Shown here: one piece after another, positions 26,684-35,666 of the stretch
How the letters are laid out: every line of letters begins with the position of its first letter
Position numbering within the stretch: position 1 is the first letter of the stretch
NCBI GenBank assembly: GCA_023420935.1
Contig: JAEZUR010000031.1
Span: 1-64,000, forward strand
Origin: Bacillota bacterium
GTDB taxonomy: Bacteria > Bacillota > Clostridia > Lachnospirales > Lachnospiraceae
Direction of reading: 5' to 3'
Length of the DNA: 64,000 nucleotides
Program-made: the position numbers and the translations under genes
The notes under the pieces: model-generated
The model's database searches: none
What the model saw: only the letters and a program-made list of their open reading frames with translations
Told to the model about the DNA's origin: nothing

Positions 26684-28495
26684 ATGGAGAAAAAGAAGAA
26701 AGCATTCAAATGGAATATTTTTCAGCGTGGTGGTATACAGATTATTGTTTCCTTATCCTTTTCTATCGTTGCTATTGTAGGAATGGCAGTTATGGGACTT
26801 GCATTATACGGAAGATATGTCAGTAATGCGGAAGGAATGATTATTGAAAATAATAAACACCGTATTGAGCAGGCATCCTGGAATCTAGATTCTTATATCA
26901 GGAATATGATGAGTATTTCTAACTGTATGTACTATAGTGTTATCAAGAATAAGGATTTAGATCAAGAAACCATGGACAAAGAAATGACATTGCTATATGA
27001 AGCTAATAAAGATAATCTTATTAGTATTGCATGCTTTACTAAGCAAGGTAATCTCATTGCAGCGACTCCGGTTGCAAACATAAAAAGTGGGGTTGAGACG
27101 GTTTCGCAAGAGTGGTTTGGTAATGCCAACAATCAGATTGAAAACCTTCATTTTACCACCCCTCATGTGCAGAACATATTTGAAGAGAGCAATTTTCGGT
27201 ATCACTGGGTGGTATCACTTAGTCGTGCTGTAGAACTTACGGAGAGCGGTTCTACAGAACGTGGTGTATTACTAGTAGATATGAACTTTAGTAGCATAGA
27301 ACAATTATTTAATAAAGTTAATTCAAAAGGTGCAGGTTACATTTATCTCATTGATGGAAATGGAGAAATAATATATCACCCGCAACAAAAATTAATCTTT
27401 TCTAATCTATTAAAGGAAAATAACCGACAAGCCAGCACATATGAAGATGGAGAACATACGGAGACATTTCAAGGGGATAAACGAGTTGTACTAGTAAAAA
27501 CAGTTGGATATACTGGTTGGAAAATTGTTAGCGTAACGTCTACCAGCGAATTTTCATTGAATTTGAATCAGATGAAGTTTTTCTCAGCTTTTATCATTAT
27601 ATTTTTTATATTTGTTATTCTGTTTGTTAATTTATTAATATCTTCCAAGGTTACCAATCCAATTAAAAAATTGGAGAAATCCGTAAAGTTTTTAGAAAGC
27701 GGAAATCCAAATGCTTTAGTTTACGTTGGTGGAACACCAGAAGTGCAGCATTTAGGAAGAACCATTAATACAATGGTATCCCAGATGAGAAAATTAATGG
27801 ATGATATCGTGAAGGAGCAAGAACAAAAACGAAAAAGTGAATTGGATGCACTACAAGCTCAGATTAATCCTCATTTTCTTTATAATACTTTGGATTCTAT
27901 TGTTTGGATGGTGGAATTAGAACGATATGACGAAGCCATAAGAATGGTAACCGCACTAGCAAGTCTGTTCCGAATTAGTCTTAGTAAAGGAAAGAACATT
28001 ATTCCAATTCGGGATGAAATTGAACATGCCAAGAATTATCTGAGTATTCAACAAGTTAGGTTTAAGAATAAATTTACATCAACCTTTGATCTGGATCCAG
28101 AGATACTAAACTGTGCCACGATTAAATTAATACTTCAACCATTAATTGAGAATGCCATTTATTATGGAATGGAGTATATGGATGGAGATGGTGAGATTAT
28201 AATTCGCGGTTTTCAGAAGGATGGAGATCTATACATTGAAGTTAGAGACAATGGTCTTGGAATACCAGAAGAAGTATTAAATACGCTATTAACTAATCAT
28301 GCAAGAACTAGAAAGAAGGGTTCTGGTATTGGAATGTATAATGTGCATCAGCGTATTCAACTTTATTTTGGTATGGATTATGGTCTTGAGATTGAAAGCG
28401 AATTGGATGAAGGGACCACGGTTAGAATTCATCTTCCGATGAAAAATGAAGCAGAAATCAATGCAAAGGAGGATGATAACAATGAAAAAGCATAA
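26684..28495 (+). CDS. YesM-type sensor histidine kinase with Cache-like sensor
   Basis: 603 aa. Membrane segments near 20-42 and 300-322 flank an extracytoplasmic Cache-like region (GYIYLIDGNGEIIYHPQ), followed by HAMP, His_kinase (His397 in QINPHFLYNTL) and HATPase (PLIENAIYYG; GSGIGMYNV). It is six bases after the response regulator. Its last 14 bases overlap the start of the membrane-anchored binding protein, indicating tight coupling; the two may form one sensory complex. Confidence 0.93.
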   Translation: MEKKKKAFKWNIFQRGGIQIIVSLSFSIVAIVGMAVMGLALYGRYVSNAEGMIIENNKHRIEQASWNLDSYIRNMMSISNCMYYSVIKNKDLDQETMDKEMTLLYEANKDNLISIACFTKQGNLIAATPVANIKSGVETVSQEWFGNANNQIENLHFTTPHVQNIFEESNFRYHWVVSLSRAVELTESGSTERGVLLVDMNFSSIEQLFNKVNSKGAGYIYLIDGNGEIIYHPQQKLIFSNLLKENNRQASTYEDGEHTETFQGDKRVVLVKTVGYTGWKIVSVTSTSEFSLNLNQMKFFSAFIIIFFIFVILFVNLLISSKVTNPIKKLEKSVKFLESGNPNALVYVGGTPEVQHLGRTINTMVSQMRKLMDDIVKEQEQKRKSELDALQAQINPHFLYNTLDSIVWMVELERYDEAIRMVTALASLFRISLSKGKNIIPIRDEIEHAKNYLSIQQVRFKNKFTSTFDLDPEILNCATIKLILQPLIENAIYYGMEYMDGDGEIIIRGFQKDGDLYIEVRDNGLGIPEEVLNTLLTNHARTRKKGSGIGMYNVHQRIQLYFGMDYGLEIESELDEGTTVRIHLPMKNEAEINAKEDDNNEKA

Positions 28496-29435
28496 GTATG
28501 CGATTTACTCTAGCTTTGGTATTCTTATTCTAATGATTCTGTTAATTGGATACGGATTTATTATGGATGGAAAGACCCAGGAAGCACCTATTAACTTATC
28601 TATTTTGGTTTATGGCAATGATTCAGAACGTTGGATTAGTTTAAAACAGGGTGCGGAACAAGCAGAGAAGGATAACAATGTAATTATAAATTATGTTACT
28701 ACATCTGTAGAAGAATCTCCTGGAGAGCAAAAGTTACAGATTCAACGAGAAATAGCCAATGGAGCAAAAGGTATTCTTATTGCAGCTAGTGATAGCACTA
28801 AGCTGGAAGAAACCGTTGCTGAACTAGTGCAAAAGGTTCCTATTATCATGATAGAAACGGGAGTTAATAATGTCGAGACATTAGAATATCTATCTGCTGA
28901 TAATTTCAAAATGGGTGAGAATCTAGCAGATACAATTAAGAAGGATGATTCAGAACAAAAGGTAGCTGTTATTCTTGAACATCTACAAAGGGACAGTGTG
29001 AGAAAGCGAAGACAGGGGTTAGTTGAGTCGTTACGTGGTATGGATGTGGTTTATTGGGAGAGTATGGAGAGCACCATTACCAATCTATCAAACTTTAAGG
29101 AAATGTTAACTAAGAATAAGGTGGACTCAGTAGTAGCACTAGATAACAGCACTCTGGAAAAACTAATAGATATGGTTACGGCAGAGAATTTAAATGTAAA
29201 AGTATATGGGATAGGGAGTACCGATAAAGTAGTGTATTATCTAGATAAAGGCGTGATTCAGTCTATTGTATTTCAGAATGAATTTAGTATAGGGTATTTG
29301 GGAATTGAAAAGCTCTATCATAAGATTACGAATGATGCTATAGGTGAAACACCAGAAATAGAATATCGAGTAATAGATAAAAGTACTATGTATACGCGGG
29401 ACAATCAAAGGCTTTTATTTCCGCAGGTAGAATAA
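28482..29435 (+). CDS. Membrane-anchored sugar-binding protein, probable sensor subunit
   Basis: 317 aa. N-terminal uncleaved-looking anchor (YSSFGILILMILLIGYGF) without a lipobox Cys, then a Peripla_BP_4 fold (ILVYGNDSERWISLKQGAEQA; GILIAASDSTKLEE; VVALDNSTLEKL). Start 28482 has AAAGGAGG about ten bases upstream. Lack of a lipobox and the overlap with the kinase gene argue for a signalling role, as in XylFII of clostridial three-component systems, rather than transport. Ligand unknown, probably the mgl sugar. Confidence 0.8.
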   Translation: MKKHKYAIYSSFGILILMILLIGYGFIMDGKTQEAPINLSILVYGNDSERWISLKQGAEQAEKDNNVIINYVTTSVEESPGEQKLQIQREIANGAKGILIAASDSTKLEETVAELVQKVPIIMIETGVNNVETLEYLSADNFKMGENLADTIKKDDSEQKVAVILEHLQRDSVRKRRQGLVESLRGMDVVYWESMESTITNLSNFKEMLTKNKVDSVVALDNSTLEKLIDMVTAENLNVKVYGIGSTDKVVYYLDKGVIQSIVFQNEFSIGYLGIEKLYHKITNDAIGETPEIEYRVIDKSTMYTRDNQRLLFPQVE

Positions 29436-29484
29436 GTATATGGAAGGATAAGCAAGGAAAATAAAATTGGAAATGGGGATTACA

Positions 29485-30564
29485 ATGAAGAAACAAATTT
29501 GTATTGCAGTTGCTTTAATTGTTGCCAGTATCGTAACAGGTTGTAGTAATAATTTTAACCTAGTGAAAAATGATACAACGAAAAAGACAAATATAAAAAT
29601 AGGTGTTACCGTTTATGATCAGTATGATACCTTTATTGATAGTCTATTAGATTCACTAAATTCATGTGCCAAAGAAAAGGAGCAACAAACAGGGGTAACA
29701 ATTACTGTAGACATTGTAAATGCTAGTGGTAGTCAAATAACCCAAAATGAGCAAGTTGAGAACTTTGCAGATAAAGATTATGATATGATCTGTGTAAATC
29801 TAGTGGACCGAACAGATACTTCTGTTATCATTGATAAGGCAAAAACCAGTAATATACCAATCATATTCTTTAATAGGGAACTAGTAGAAGAAGACCTAGA
29901 ACGTTGGGAGAAGCTTTATTATGTTGGCGCCATGGCTGTTGAATCTGGTATTTTACAGGGAGAAATAGTAACGAATCTGTGGGTGGACAATAAAGAGGAA
30001 TTGGACAAGAATCAGGATGGTAAAATGCAGTATGTGATGCTAGAAGGAGAGGCTGGACATCAGGATGCTTCCGTGCGTACAGAATATTCGGTGAATACCA
30101 TTATGGATTCTGGCATTCAAGTGGATAAATTGGCGAATGGTATTGCTAATTGGAATCGAGCACAGGCAACCACCAAAATGGGATTATGGATGGAGAAATA
30201 CAAGAAGGAGATTGAGGTGGTGATTGCCAATAATGATGATATGGCTCTTGGTGCTTTGGATGCCCTTCGGAATGCTAGATGGGCTGAAGAGGATTATCCT
30301 GTGATTGTTGGTATTGATGGAACAGAAGAAGCACTCAATGAACTTCAGGCTGGAAGACTAACTGGAACCGTATTAAATGATGAACATGGACAGGCAAATG
30401 GAATCTTGGAATTAGCATATTCTTTGGTAATGGGAATTGATTTGCCAGAAGACATTCAATTAATTGACGGTAAATATATTCGCATACCATATAAGCAAGT
30501 GACCAAAGAAAATATAGATGGAATACTAGAGGAAGTAAACTCGACTCGAAAGAATCAATACTAA
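29485..30564 (+). CDS. MglB-like sugar-binding lipoprotein
   Basis: 359 aa. Lipobox IVTGCSN, then a galactose-binding-type Peripla_BP_4 domain closely resembling the mglB product: IGVTVYDQYDTFID, ICVNLVDRTD, IIFFNRELVEEDLERWEK, IANNDDMALGALDAL, IVGIDGTEEALNELQAGR. EF-hand-like calcium loop DKNQDGKMQY is visible. ATG 29485 is chosen over upstream TTG. It ends the sensing operon; it may feed MglA/MglC or present sugar to the kinase complex. Confidence 0.87.
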   Translation: MKKQICIAVALIVASIVTGCSNNFNLVKNDTTKKTNIKIGVTVYDQYDTFIDSLLDSLNSCAKEKEQQTGVTITVDIVNASGSQITQNEQVENFADKDYDMICVNLVDRTDTSVIIDKAKTSNIPIIFFNRELVEEDLERWEKLYYVGAMAVESGILQGEIVTNLWVDNKEELDKNQDGKMQYVMLEGEAGHQDASVRTEYSVNTIMDSGIQVDKLANGIANWNRAQATTKMGLWMEKYKKEIEVVIANNDDMALGALDALRNARWAEEDYPVIVGIDGTEEALNELQAGRLTGTVLNDEHGQANGILELAYSLVMGIDLPEDIQLIDGKYIRIPYKQVTKENIDGILEEVNSTRKNQY

Positions 30565-30632
30565 TACAGGATTTTTAATGGAACCCTTCAATTTAACCTT
30601 TCATATTATGTTATTAGCTTAGTGTAAATTAG

Positions 30633-30651
30633 TTATATTAGTCTAATAAAT
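30633..30651. promoter_or_regulatory. DtxR/IdeR-like iron box upstream of feoA
   Basis: TTATATTAG-T-CTAATAAAT is a near-palindrome sharing the TTA..TTAG-n-CTAA core of DtxR/IdeR boxes. It lies 31 bases before the feoA start, and a DtxR-family gene follows feoB. Iron-loaded repressor binding here is inferred. Confidence 0.6.
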
Positions 30652-30681
30652 GATAGCAAGGTTTATATTGGAGGGTTTTGT

Positions 30682-30921
30682 ATGTTAAGGCTTAATGAAG
30701 TTCCGGTTGGAACATATGCAGTCATTCATGATTTGACATCCACAGAAATGTTAAGGGAAAGGATGTTGGCTCTTGGTTTGACTAAAGGTGCAAAGGTGGA
30801 AGTGATTCGAAGAGGTCCTTCTGGAGATCCAACTGTTTATGGTATTCGAGGTGCAATGATAGCATTAAGAAAAGAAGAGGCCTCCTTAGTATCGGTAACA
30901 GGAGGTCAAGAATGGGCTTAA
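30682..30921 (+). CDS. feoA: Ferrous iron transport protein A
   Basis: 79 aa SH3-like cytoplasmic FeoA (LNEVPVGTYAVIHDLT; RMLALGLTKGAKVEVIRRGP; LRKEEASLV). It supports the FeoB iron permease. GGAGGG precedes ATG. The end overlaps feoB by ten bases. Preceded by a DtxR-like box. Confidence 0.93.
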   Translation: MLRLNEVPVGTYAVIHDLTSTEMLRERMLALGLTKGAKVEVIRRGPSGDPTVYGIRGAMIALRKEEASLVSVTGGQEWA

Positions 30922-33026
30922 CATACCAATCAACACAAAATAGTGCGTTAACCGATTTGTTTCATATTGATAAAAAAGATGAGATGCATGTCATTGCTCT
31001 AGCAGGTAATCCCAATACCGGTAAAAGCACTGTATTTAATGCATTGACAGGATTACACCAACATACTGGTAATTGGCCTGGTAAAACGGTTGTAAATGCG
31101 AGAGGGGTATTTACCCATAATGGTTGTGAAAATATTTTAGTAGATCTTCCAGGCACATATTCTTTGTTCGCCTCATCAGTGGAAGAAGAAGTGGCTAGAG
31201 ATTTTATCTGTTTTGGGAATCCAGATGCAGTTATTGTTGTGACAGATGCCACCTGCCTTGAGAGAAACTTAAATCTTGTTTATCAGGTAATGGAACTTAC
31301 GAATAATGTTGTACTTTGTATTAACCTGATTGATGAAGCTAAGAAGAAACATATATTGATTGATGCAAAAGGAATCGAAGAAGATCTGGGTATTCCAGTT
31401 GTTTTATGTTCAGCAAGAAGTGGAATTGGGATTAAAGAATTAAAAGAAGCGGTGCATAGGGTGATTACCTCACAAATAATACCTCATCCTAATTTCATCC
31501 AATATAGCGATGATATTGAAGATAGAATAAAGTCTCTACAAACATTTATGGAAGATAAAATAAAGGGCATAAATGCAAGATGGTTTGCTCTTAGGGCAAT
31601 TGATGGAGATGAACGATTGATTCAAACTATTTTTAGAACTACTCAGGTGAAGATACCAAATGATATATTGAATTTAATGTGTATATCAAGAGAAGAAGAG
31701 AAAGAGTTCATTCGGGATAGTATCTCGGAAGCTATCTATAAAAGAATAGAAGAGTTGAAAGAAAAATATATCGAGGAAGGAAATAGTATATACAACAGAG
31801 ACCGGAGAATAGATAATATCATTACTTCCAGATCAGTAGGCATACCAATTATGCTTCTGATATTGGCAGCAGTATTTTGGATAACGATTACAGGTGCTAA
31901 CATACCATCTGCTATATTGGCTGATATTCTGTTTAGATTGGAAGAAAAACTTTCTGCATTTTTTCATGCGATACAGGCTCCTAACTGGCTTTATGGTATT
32001 ATGGTTCTTGGAATTTATAGGACGATGGCATGGATTATTTCAGTTATGCTCCCTCCAATGGCAATATTTTTTCCACTTTTTACAATACTAGAAGATCTGG
32101 GATATTTGCCTCGGGTTGCTTTTAACTTAGATCATTTGTTTAAGAAAGCTTGTGCGCATGGGAAACAATGTTTGACTATGTGTATGGGATTTGGCTGTAA
32201 TGCGGCTGGCATTATTTCGTGTAGAATCATTGAATCACCTAGGGAACGATTAATAGCGATATTAACCAATAATTTTGTTCCCTGTAATGGGCGTTTCCCT
32301 ACGTTAATCACCATATCATCTATATTTCTACTTTCATTCAATACAAAAACCTTTGGTATACTACCTGCCTTATTCGTGACAGTATTAGTGATTCTAGGTA
32401 TAGGAATGACGTTGTTGATTTCTTATCTATTATCCAAAACAATCTTAAAAGGTGTTCCATCTACCTTTACGTTAGAACTACCTCCATATCGGATTCCTAA
32501 AGTTGGTAGAATTCTATACACTTCTGTAATAGATCGAACTCTGTTTGTGCTATGGAGAGCAATCCTTGTTGCAGCTCCAGCTGGTGCAATTACTTGGTTG
32601 TTAGGTAATATCTATATTGGAGATTTAAGTATAATTGGTCATATAGCTACTTTTCTAGATCCATTTGCAGTGCTTATAGGTCTAGACGGTTATATTCTTA
32701 TGGCCTTTATACTTGGTCTTCCTGCAAATGAAATTGTACTTCCGATTCTTTTAATGTCATATCTATCCACTGGATCTATGGTGGAATTCGATAGTATAGA
32801 ATCTTTAAGAAATATTCTACTAGATCATGATTGGACTTATTTGACTGCGTTAAATATGATGTTGTTTAGTCTACTACACTGGCCTTGTGCTACAACCCTG
32901 ATTACAATTAGGAAAGAAACGGGTAGTATAAAATGGACTGGGATGGCAATGTTAATTCCAACAGTAATTGGGATTGTGGTATGTGCAATTACGACAATGA
33001 TTTGGAGATTAATACAGTTACTATAA
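30912..33026 (+). CDS. feoB: Ferrous iron transporter FeoB
   Basis: 704 aa. N-terminal GTPase domain: G1 GNPNTGKST, G3 DLPGTYSL, G4 NLID. Then a membrane domain with gate motifs (LPPMAIFFPLFTILEDLGYLPR in part; NNFVPCNGRFPTL; FILGLPANEIVLPILLMS). It imports Fe2+ across the cytoplasmic membrane. GGAGG upstream of ATG lies within feoA. The long palindrome at 33072-33150 follows. Confidence 0.96.
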   Translation: MGLTYQSTQNSALTDLFHIDKKDEMHVIALAGNPNTGKSTVFNALTGLHQHTGNWPGKTVVNARGVFTHNGCENILVDLPGTYSLFASSVEEEVARDFICFGNPDAVIVVTDATCLERNLNLVYQVMELTNNVVLCINLIDEAKKKHILIDAKGIEEDLGIPVVLCSARSGIGIKELKEAVHRVITSQIIPHPNFIQYSDDIEDRIKSLQTFMEDKIKGINARWFALRAIDGDERLIQTIFRTTQVKIPNDILNLMCISREEEKEFIRDSISEAIYKRIEELKEKYIEEGNSIYNRDRRIDNIITSRSVGIPIMLLILAAVFWITITGANIPSAILADILFRLEEKLSAFFHAIQAPNWLYGIMVLGIYRTMAWIISVMLPPMAIFFPLFTILEDLGYLPRVAFNLDHLFKKACAHGKQCLTMCMGFGCNAAGIISCRIIESPRERLIAILTNNFVPCNGRFPTLITISSIFLLSFNTKTFGILPALFVTVLVILGIGMTLLISYLLSKTILKGVPSTFTLELPPYRIPKVGRILYTSVIDRTLFVLWRAILVAAPAGAITWLLGNIYIGDLSIIGHIATFLDPFAVLIGLDGYILMAFILGLPANEIVLPILLMSYLSTGSMVEFDSIESLRNILLDHDWTYLTALNMMLFSLLHWPCATTLITIRKETGSIKWTGMAMLIPTVIGIVVCAITTMIWRLIQLL

Positions 33027-33071
33027 ATTAGGTTGTGAATAGAGCGAATCTGGTAAAGGGAAGGTTGTGGT

Positions 33072-33150
33072 CATGAATATAGATTCCTATCATAAGCAGC
33101 CGTCGTCAGCCGATCTGACCAAGCTGAATCGATAGGAATCCATATTCATG
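33072..33150. repeat. Long palindrome between convergent feoB and dtxR-family genes
   Basis: Twenty-base arms (33072-33091 and 33131-33150, one mismatch) enclose a 39-base GC-richer loop; GGTAAA/TTTACC extends the pairing further out. No T-tract is seen next to the stem on either side. It may still act as a bidirectional transcript end. Confidence 0.7.
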
Positions 33151-33165
33151 CATTTACCTTTGTCT

Positions 33166-33645
33166 TTATAGTATGTTGTTATTTATTATTGTTCGGTAGG
33201 TGTTAAATTGATCTAATAGGTCTGGATTGTTGTGGAAGAAGTTTAGGAGATCTTTGATTCCACATAGTATTTCTTCGTTTATGGTGTGTTCTATTTTTTC
33301 TGTTTCTTCTAGTAGTCCATGTTCGATATTAAGTAGTTTCAAGAAGTTTTCTATTAAGTTGTGTCTTTGAAGTAATTCATTTCCTTTTTTTATTCCTAAG
33401 GGTTCTAACATAATTACTCCGTATTTCTCGTATTTGATAAGATTCATTTCTGAAAGCTTTTTAATCATTTTGGTTACAGAGGGTGGTTGAACATTTAGTG
33501 AACTTGCGAGATCGCTTACTCTGGTAAAACCATGTTCATTGGATAGTCTGTATATCATTTCGAGATAATCCTCAGCGGAAGGGGATAACATTTCGTGATC
33601 ATTTCTCATATATTCTTGAAAAGTAAAAAATTCTTGCTCTGCCAT
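33166..33645 (-). CDS. DtxR/MntR-family metal-dependent repressor
   Basis: 159 aa. N-terminal winged HTH (LSPSAEDYLEMIYRLSNEHGFTRVSDLASSLNVQPPSVTKMIKKL in family order) and a metal-binding/dimerisation helix region (RHNLIENFLKLLNIEHGLLEETEKIEHTI). No SH3 domain, so MntR-like in size. It carries the metal-ligand positions E/H expected in EKIEH. Adjacent and convergent to feoAB, it is the likely iron-responsive repressor of that operon. AAGGA precedes ATG. Confidence 0.9.
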   Translation of the reverse strand: MAEQEFFTFQEYMRNDHEMLSPSAEDYLEMIYRLSNEHGFTRVSDLASSLNVQPPSVTKMIKKLSEMNLIKYEKYGVIMLEPLGIKKGNELLQRHNLIENFLKLLNIEHGLLEETEKIEHTINEEILCGIKDLLNFFHNNPDLLDQFNTYRTIINNNIL

Positions 33646-33757
33646 GAGATAAGTCCTTTTTATTACTTACTTCATTATATGATTCATGGTTAATTTATAA
33701 GACATTCCTTGTAATTATTATACAAGAGAGATATAGAAGATATTTGTTAAAAGGTAC

Positions 33758-33786
33758 TTGACAAAAAAATACTTCGATGATAGAAT
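33758..33786 (+). promoter_or_regulatory. Sigma-A promoter of the marR gene
   Basis: TTGACA (33758-33763), 17-base spacer, TAGAAT (33781-33786). The MarR operator immediately follows, so bound regulator would block initiation. Confidence 0.8.
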
Positions 33787-33791
33787 CAATT

Positions 33792-33814
33792 TATACTTCG
33801 AAAGCCGAAGTATA
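33792..33814. promoter_or_regulatory. MarR operator 1
   Basis: Perfect inverted repeat TATACTTCG-N5-CGAAGTATA placed directly downstream of the -10 of the marR promoter. A lone half-site (TACTTCG) also sits in the promoter spacer at 33771-33777. The same arm/spacer design recurs before the ATPase operon. Confidence 0.8.
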
Positions 33815-33845
33815 TGAACAGCCTTAGAAGCAGATTGGAGTTAGT

Positions 33846-34337
33846 ATGAAAGAACAATCGATAGAAGATTTTATTTTTGAATTGATCGATCAATGTAAAT
33901 TCCTATTCTTTCCTGAACAATGGAATAATACCTTTCTTGATTATTCCAAAAATGAAGTATTCACTTTGTTCTTTGTTTATCGAAGAACCACTGCCAATAT
34001 GACTGAGATTGCAGATTACTTGGGAGTACCACTTAATACAGCTACCGGTATTATTAGTCGTTTAGAAAAGCGAGGTGTTATTAAGCGACAACGAGATACC
34101 ATAGATAAGAGAGTAGTAACCATCGGGATTAGTGAGGATGGTGTTGGTTTTCTGAAACAGCAGTTGAAGGACTTAGAACATTACTATCATCGTTTTATGG
34201 ATATCATGACCAATGAAGAGAAAATGCTTCTTATAAAATTAATAGGTAGATTTTTTGAGATTATTAGCCAGGATAACAATAAAAATGAAGTAGGGCAAGA
34301 AAAGAAAAAGGTAATTAAGAAAATTACCATAGAATAA
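33846..34337 (+). CDS. MarR-family regulator with a C-terminal I-x-I tail
   Basis: 163 aa. Winged HTH of the MarR family (TTANMTEIADYLGVPLNTATGIISRLEKRGVIKRQRDTIDKR in family order) with flanking dimer helices. After the last helix, a charged linker (NNKNEVGQEKKKVIK) leads to the extreme C-terminus KKITIE, which copies the end of the small protein encoded between the ATPases. Probably autorepresses through the operator at 33792 and controls the arsA-like genes through that at 34376. Confidence 0.88.
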   Translation: MKEQSIEDFIFELIDQCKFLFFPEQWNNTFLDYSKNEVFTLFFVYRRTTANMTEIADYLGVPLNTATGIISRLEKRGVIKRQRDTIDKRVVTIGISEDGVGFLKQQLKDLEHYYHRFMDIMTNEEKMLLIKLIGRFFEIISQDNNKNEVGQEKKKVIKKITIE

Positions 34338-34338
34338 A

Positions 34339-34366
34339 GCAGAGCAAATTTAGAGCTCTGTTTTAT
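34339..34366 (+). terminator. Short terminator after marR
   Basis: CAGAGC and GCTCTG pair around a ~9-base loop and are followed by TTTTATAT. Modest strength; it separates marR from the ATPase genes. Confidence 0.6.
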
Positions 34367-34375
34367 ATATCGCTA

Positions 34376-34396
34376 ATAGTTCGATATCCGAAGTAT
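34376..34396. promoter_or_regulatory. MarR operator 2 upstream of the ATPase operon
   Basis: ATAGTTCG-N5-CGAAGTAT has the same arms (one mismatch) and the same 5-base spacer as operator 1. It lies 80 bases before the first ATPase start codon. Confidence 0.7.
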
Positions 34397-34475
34397 TCGG
34401 CCAAAGAAGTAAATCAAGTTAAGCACAAATAAAGACGTAAAATAAATTGATAACTCTAATAGGAGGATGAAACAT

Positions 34476-35666
34476 ATGGGAAGAATTATTATATTCACAG
34501 GTAAGGGCGGAGTTGGAAAGACTAGTGTTGCTGCGGCTCATGCTAGAAAGGCTGCATTATTAGGGCATAAGACATTGATTGTAAGTGCGGATATGGCGCA
34601 TAATCTTTCAGATCTCTTTGAGATAGCAATAGGAAGAGAGATTACCACAATTGATGAGAATCTTTATGGACTTGAGATAGACCCAGAGTATGAGATGGAA
34701 CATAATTTTAGTTCCCTCATGAATGCAATTGAAAAAATGTTACCAAAACAAGATGGAAAATATGGAGATCTAGATGATTTATCCATGTTCCCTGGCATGG
34801 AAGAATTATTTTCTTTACTTCGAATTCAGCAGATTTATGAAAGTGGGGAGTTTGATCAGATTATCGTGGATTGTGCTCCAACTGGAGAAACCCTATCCTT
34901 ACTTAAATTTCCTGAACTATTTTCTTGGTATATGGAGAAATTGTTTCCAGTGGGCAAATTTGCAATGAGAGTGCTTCACCCAGTATCACAGAAGTTATTT
35001 AAAGTAGAGCTACCAGATAAAAAGGCTATGAATGATATTGAAAAGTTATATTTAAAATTAGTTGAATTACAGGAATTACTGAAAAATAAAGAAATATCTA
35101 GCATACGCCTCGTTACTATACCAGAGAAAATGGTTGTAGATGAGACGAAACGTAATTACATGTATCTAAATCTTTACAATTTTAATGTGGATGGCATTTT
35201 TATTAATCGAATATTGCCAACGGATATGAATATACCATTTTTTCATGAGTGGCTTAAGTTACAGGCGGAATACATCAACGAGTTGGAGAAGGTATTTGGA
35301 ACGATACCACTTTATAAAATCAAATGGTATGACATTGAGATTACAGGAATGGATTCTCTTGATCGATTGGTTGAAGATGTATTAGTAGATAGCAATATTT
35401 TAGATGTTCAGAATACCATTCGAAATGAAGAATATGAGAAAACGGAACGAGGTTATCTACTTAAGGTATATGTACCATGTGCAAAAAAAGAAGAGATTAT
35501 AATGCATGAGACTGGCACGGAGGTTGTGATTCGTATTGGTAACTTTAAAAGAAATATACCACTGCCGAATGCACTAAGAAAATATCAGGTTGTAGGAGCT
35601 AAGATAGAAAAAGATTACCTTAACATTCAATTTGAATTATCAGAAGGAGGTCATGAGCATGAATAA
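34476..35666 (+). CDS. ArsA/Get3-family ATPase with C-terminal HSP20-like domain (copy 1)
   Basis: 396 aa. Deviant Walker A GKGGVGKTSVAA at the N-terminus, switch region SADMAHNLSDLF, and the A-loop DCAPTGETLSLLKFPE. Residues ~325-390 form an ArsA_HSP20-type beta-sandwich (YLLKVYVPCAKKEEI; VVIRIGNFKRNIPLPNAL; VVGAKIEKDYLNIQFE). It lacks a Get3 CxxC zinc motif and the arsenite-binding Cys triad, and no ArsB/Acr3 pump is near, so arsenic resistance is doubtful. AGGAGG is nine bases before ATG 34476. The next gene overlaps its end by eight bases. Confidence 0.88.
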   Translation: MGRIIIFTGKGGVGKTSVAAAHARKAALLGHKTLIVSADMAHNLSDLFEIAIGREITTIDENLYGLEIDPEYEMEHNFSSLMNAIEKMLPKQDGKYGDLDDLSMFPGMEELFSLLRIQQIYESGEFDQIIVDCAPTGETLSLLKFPELFSWYMEKLFPVGKFAMRVLHPVSQKLFKVELPDKKAMNDIEKLYLKLVELQELLKNKEISSIRLVTIPEKMVVDETKRNYMYLNLYNFNVDGIFINRILPTDMNIPFFHEWLKLQAEYINELEKVFGTIPLYKIKWYDIEITGMDSLDRLVEDVLVDSNILDVQNTIRNEEYEKTERGYLLKVYVPCAKKEEIIMHETGTEVVIRIGNFKRNIPLPNALRKYQVVGAKIEKDYLNIQFELSEGGHEHE

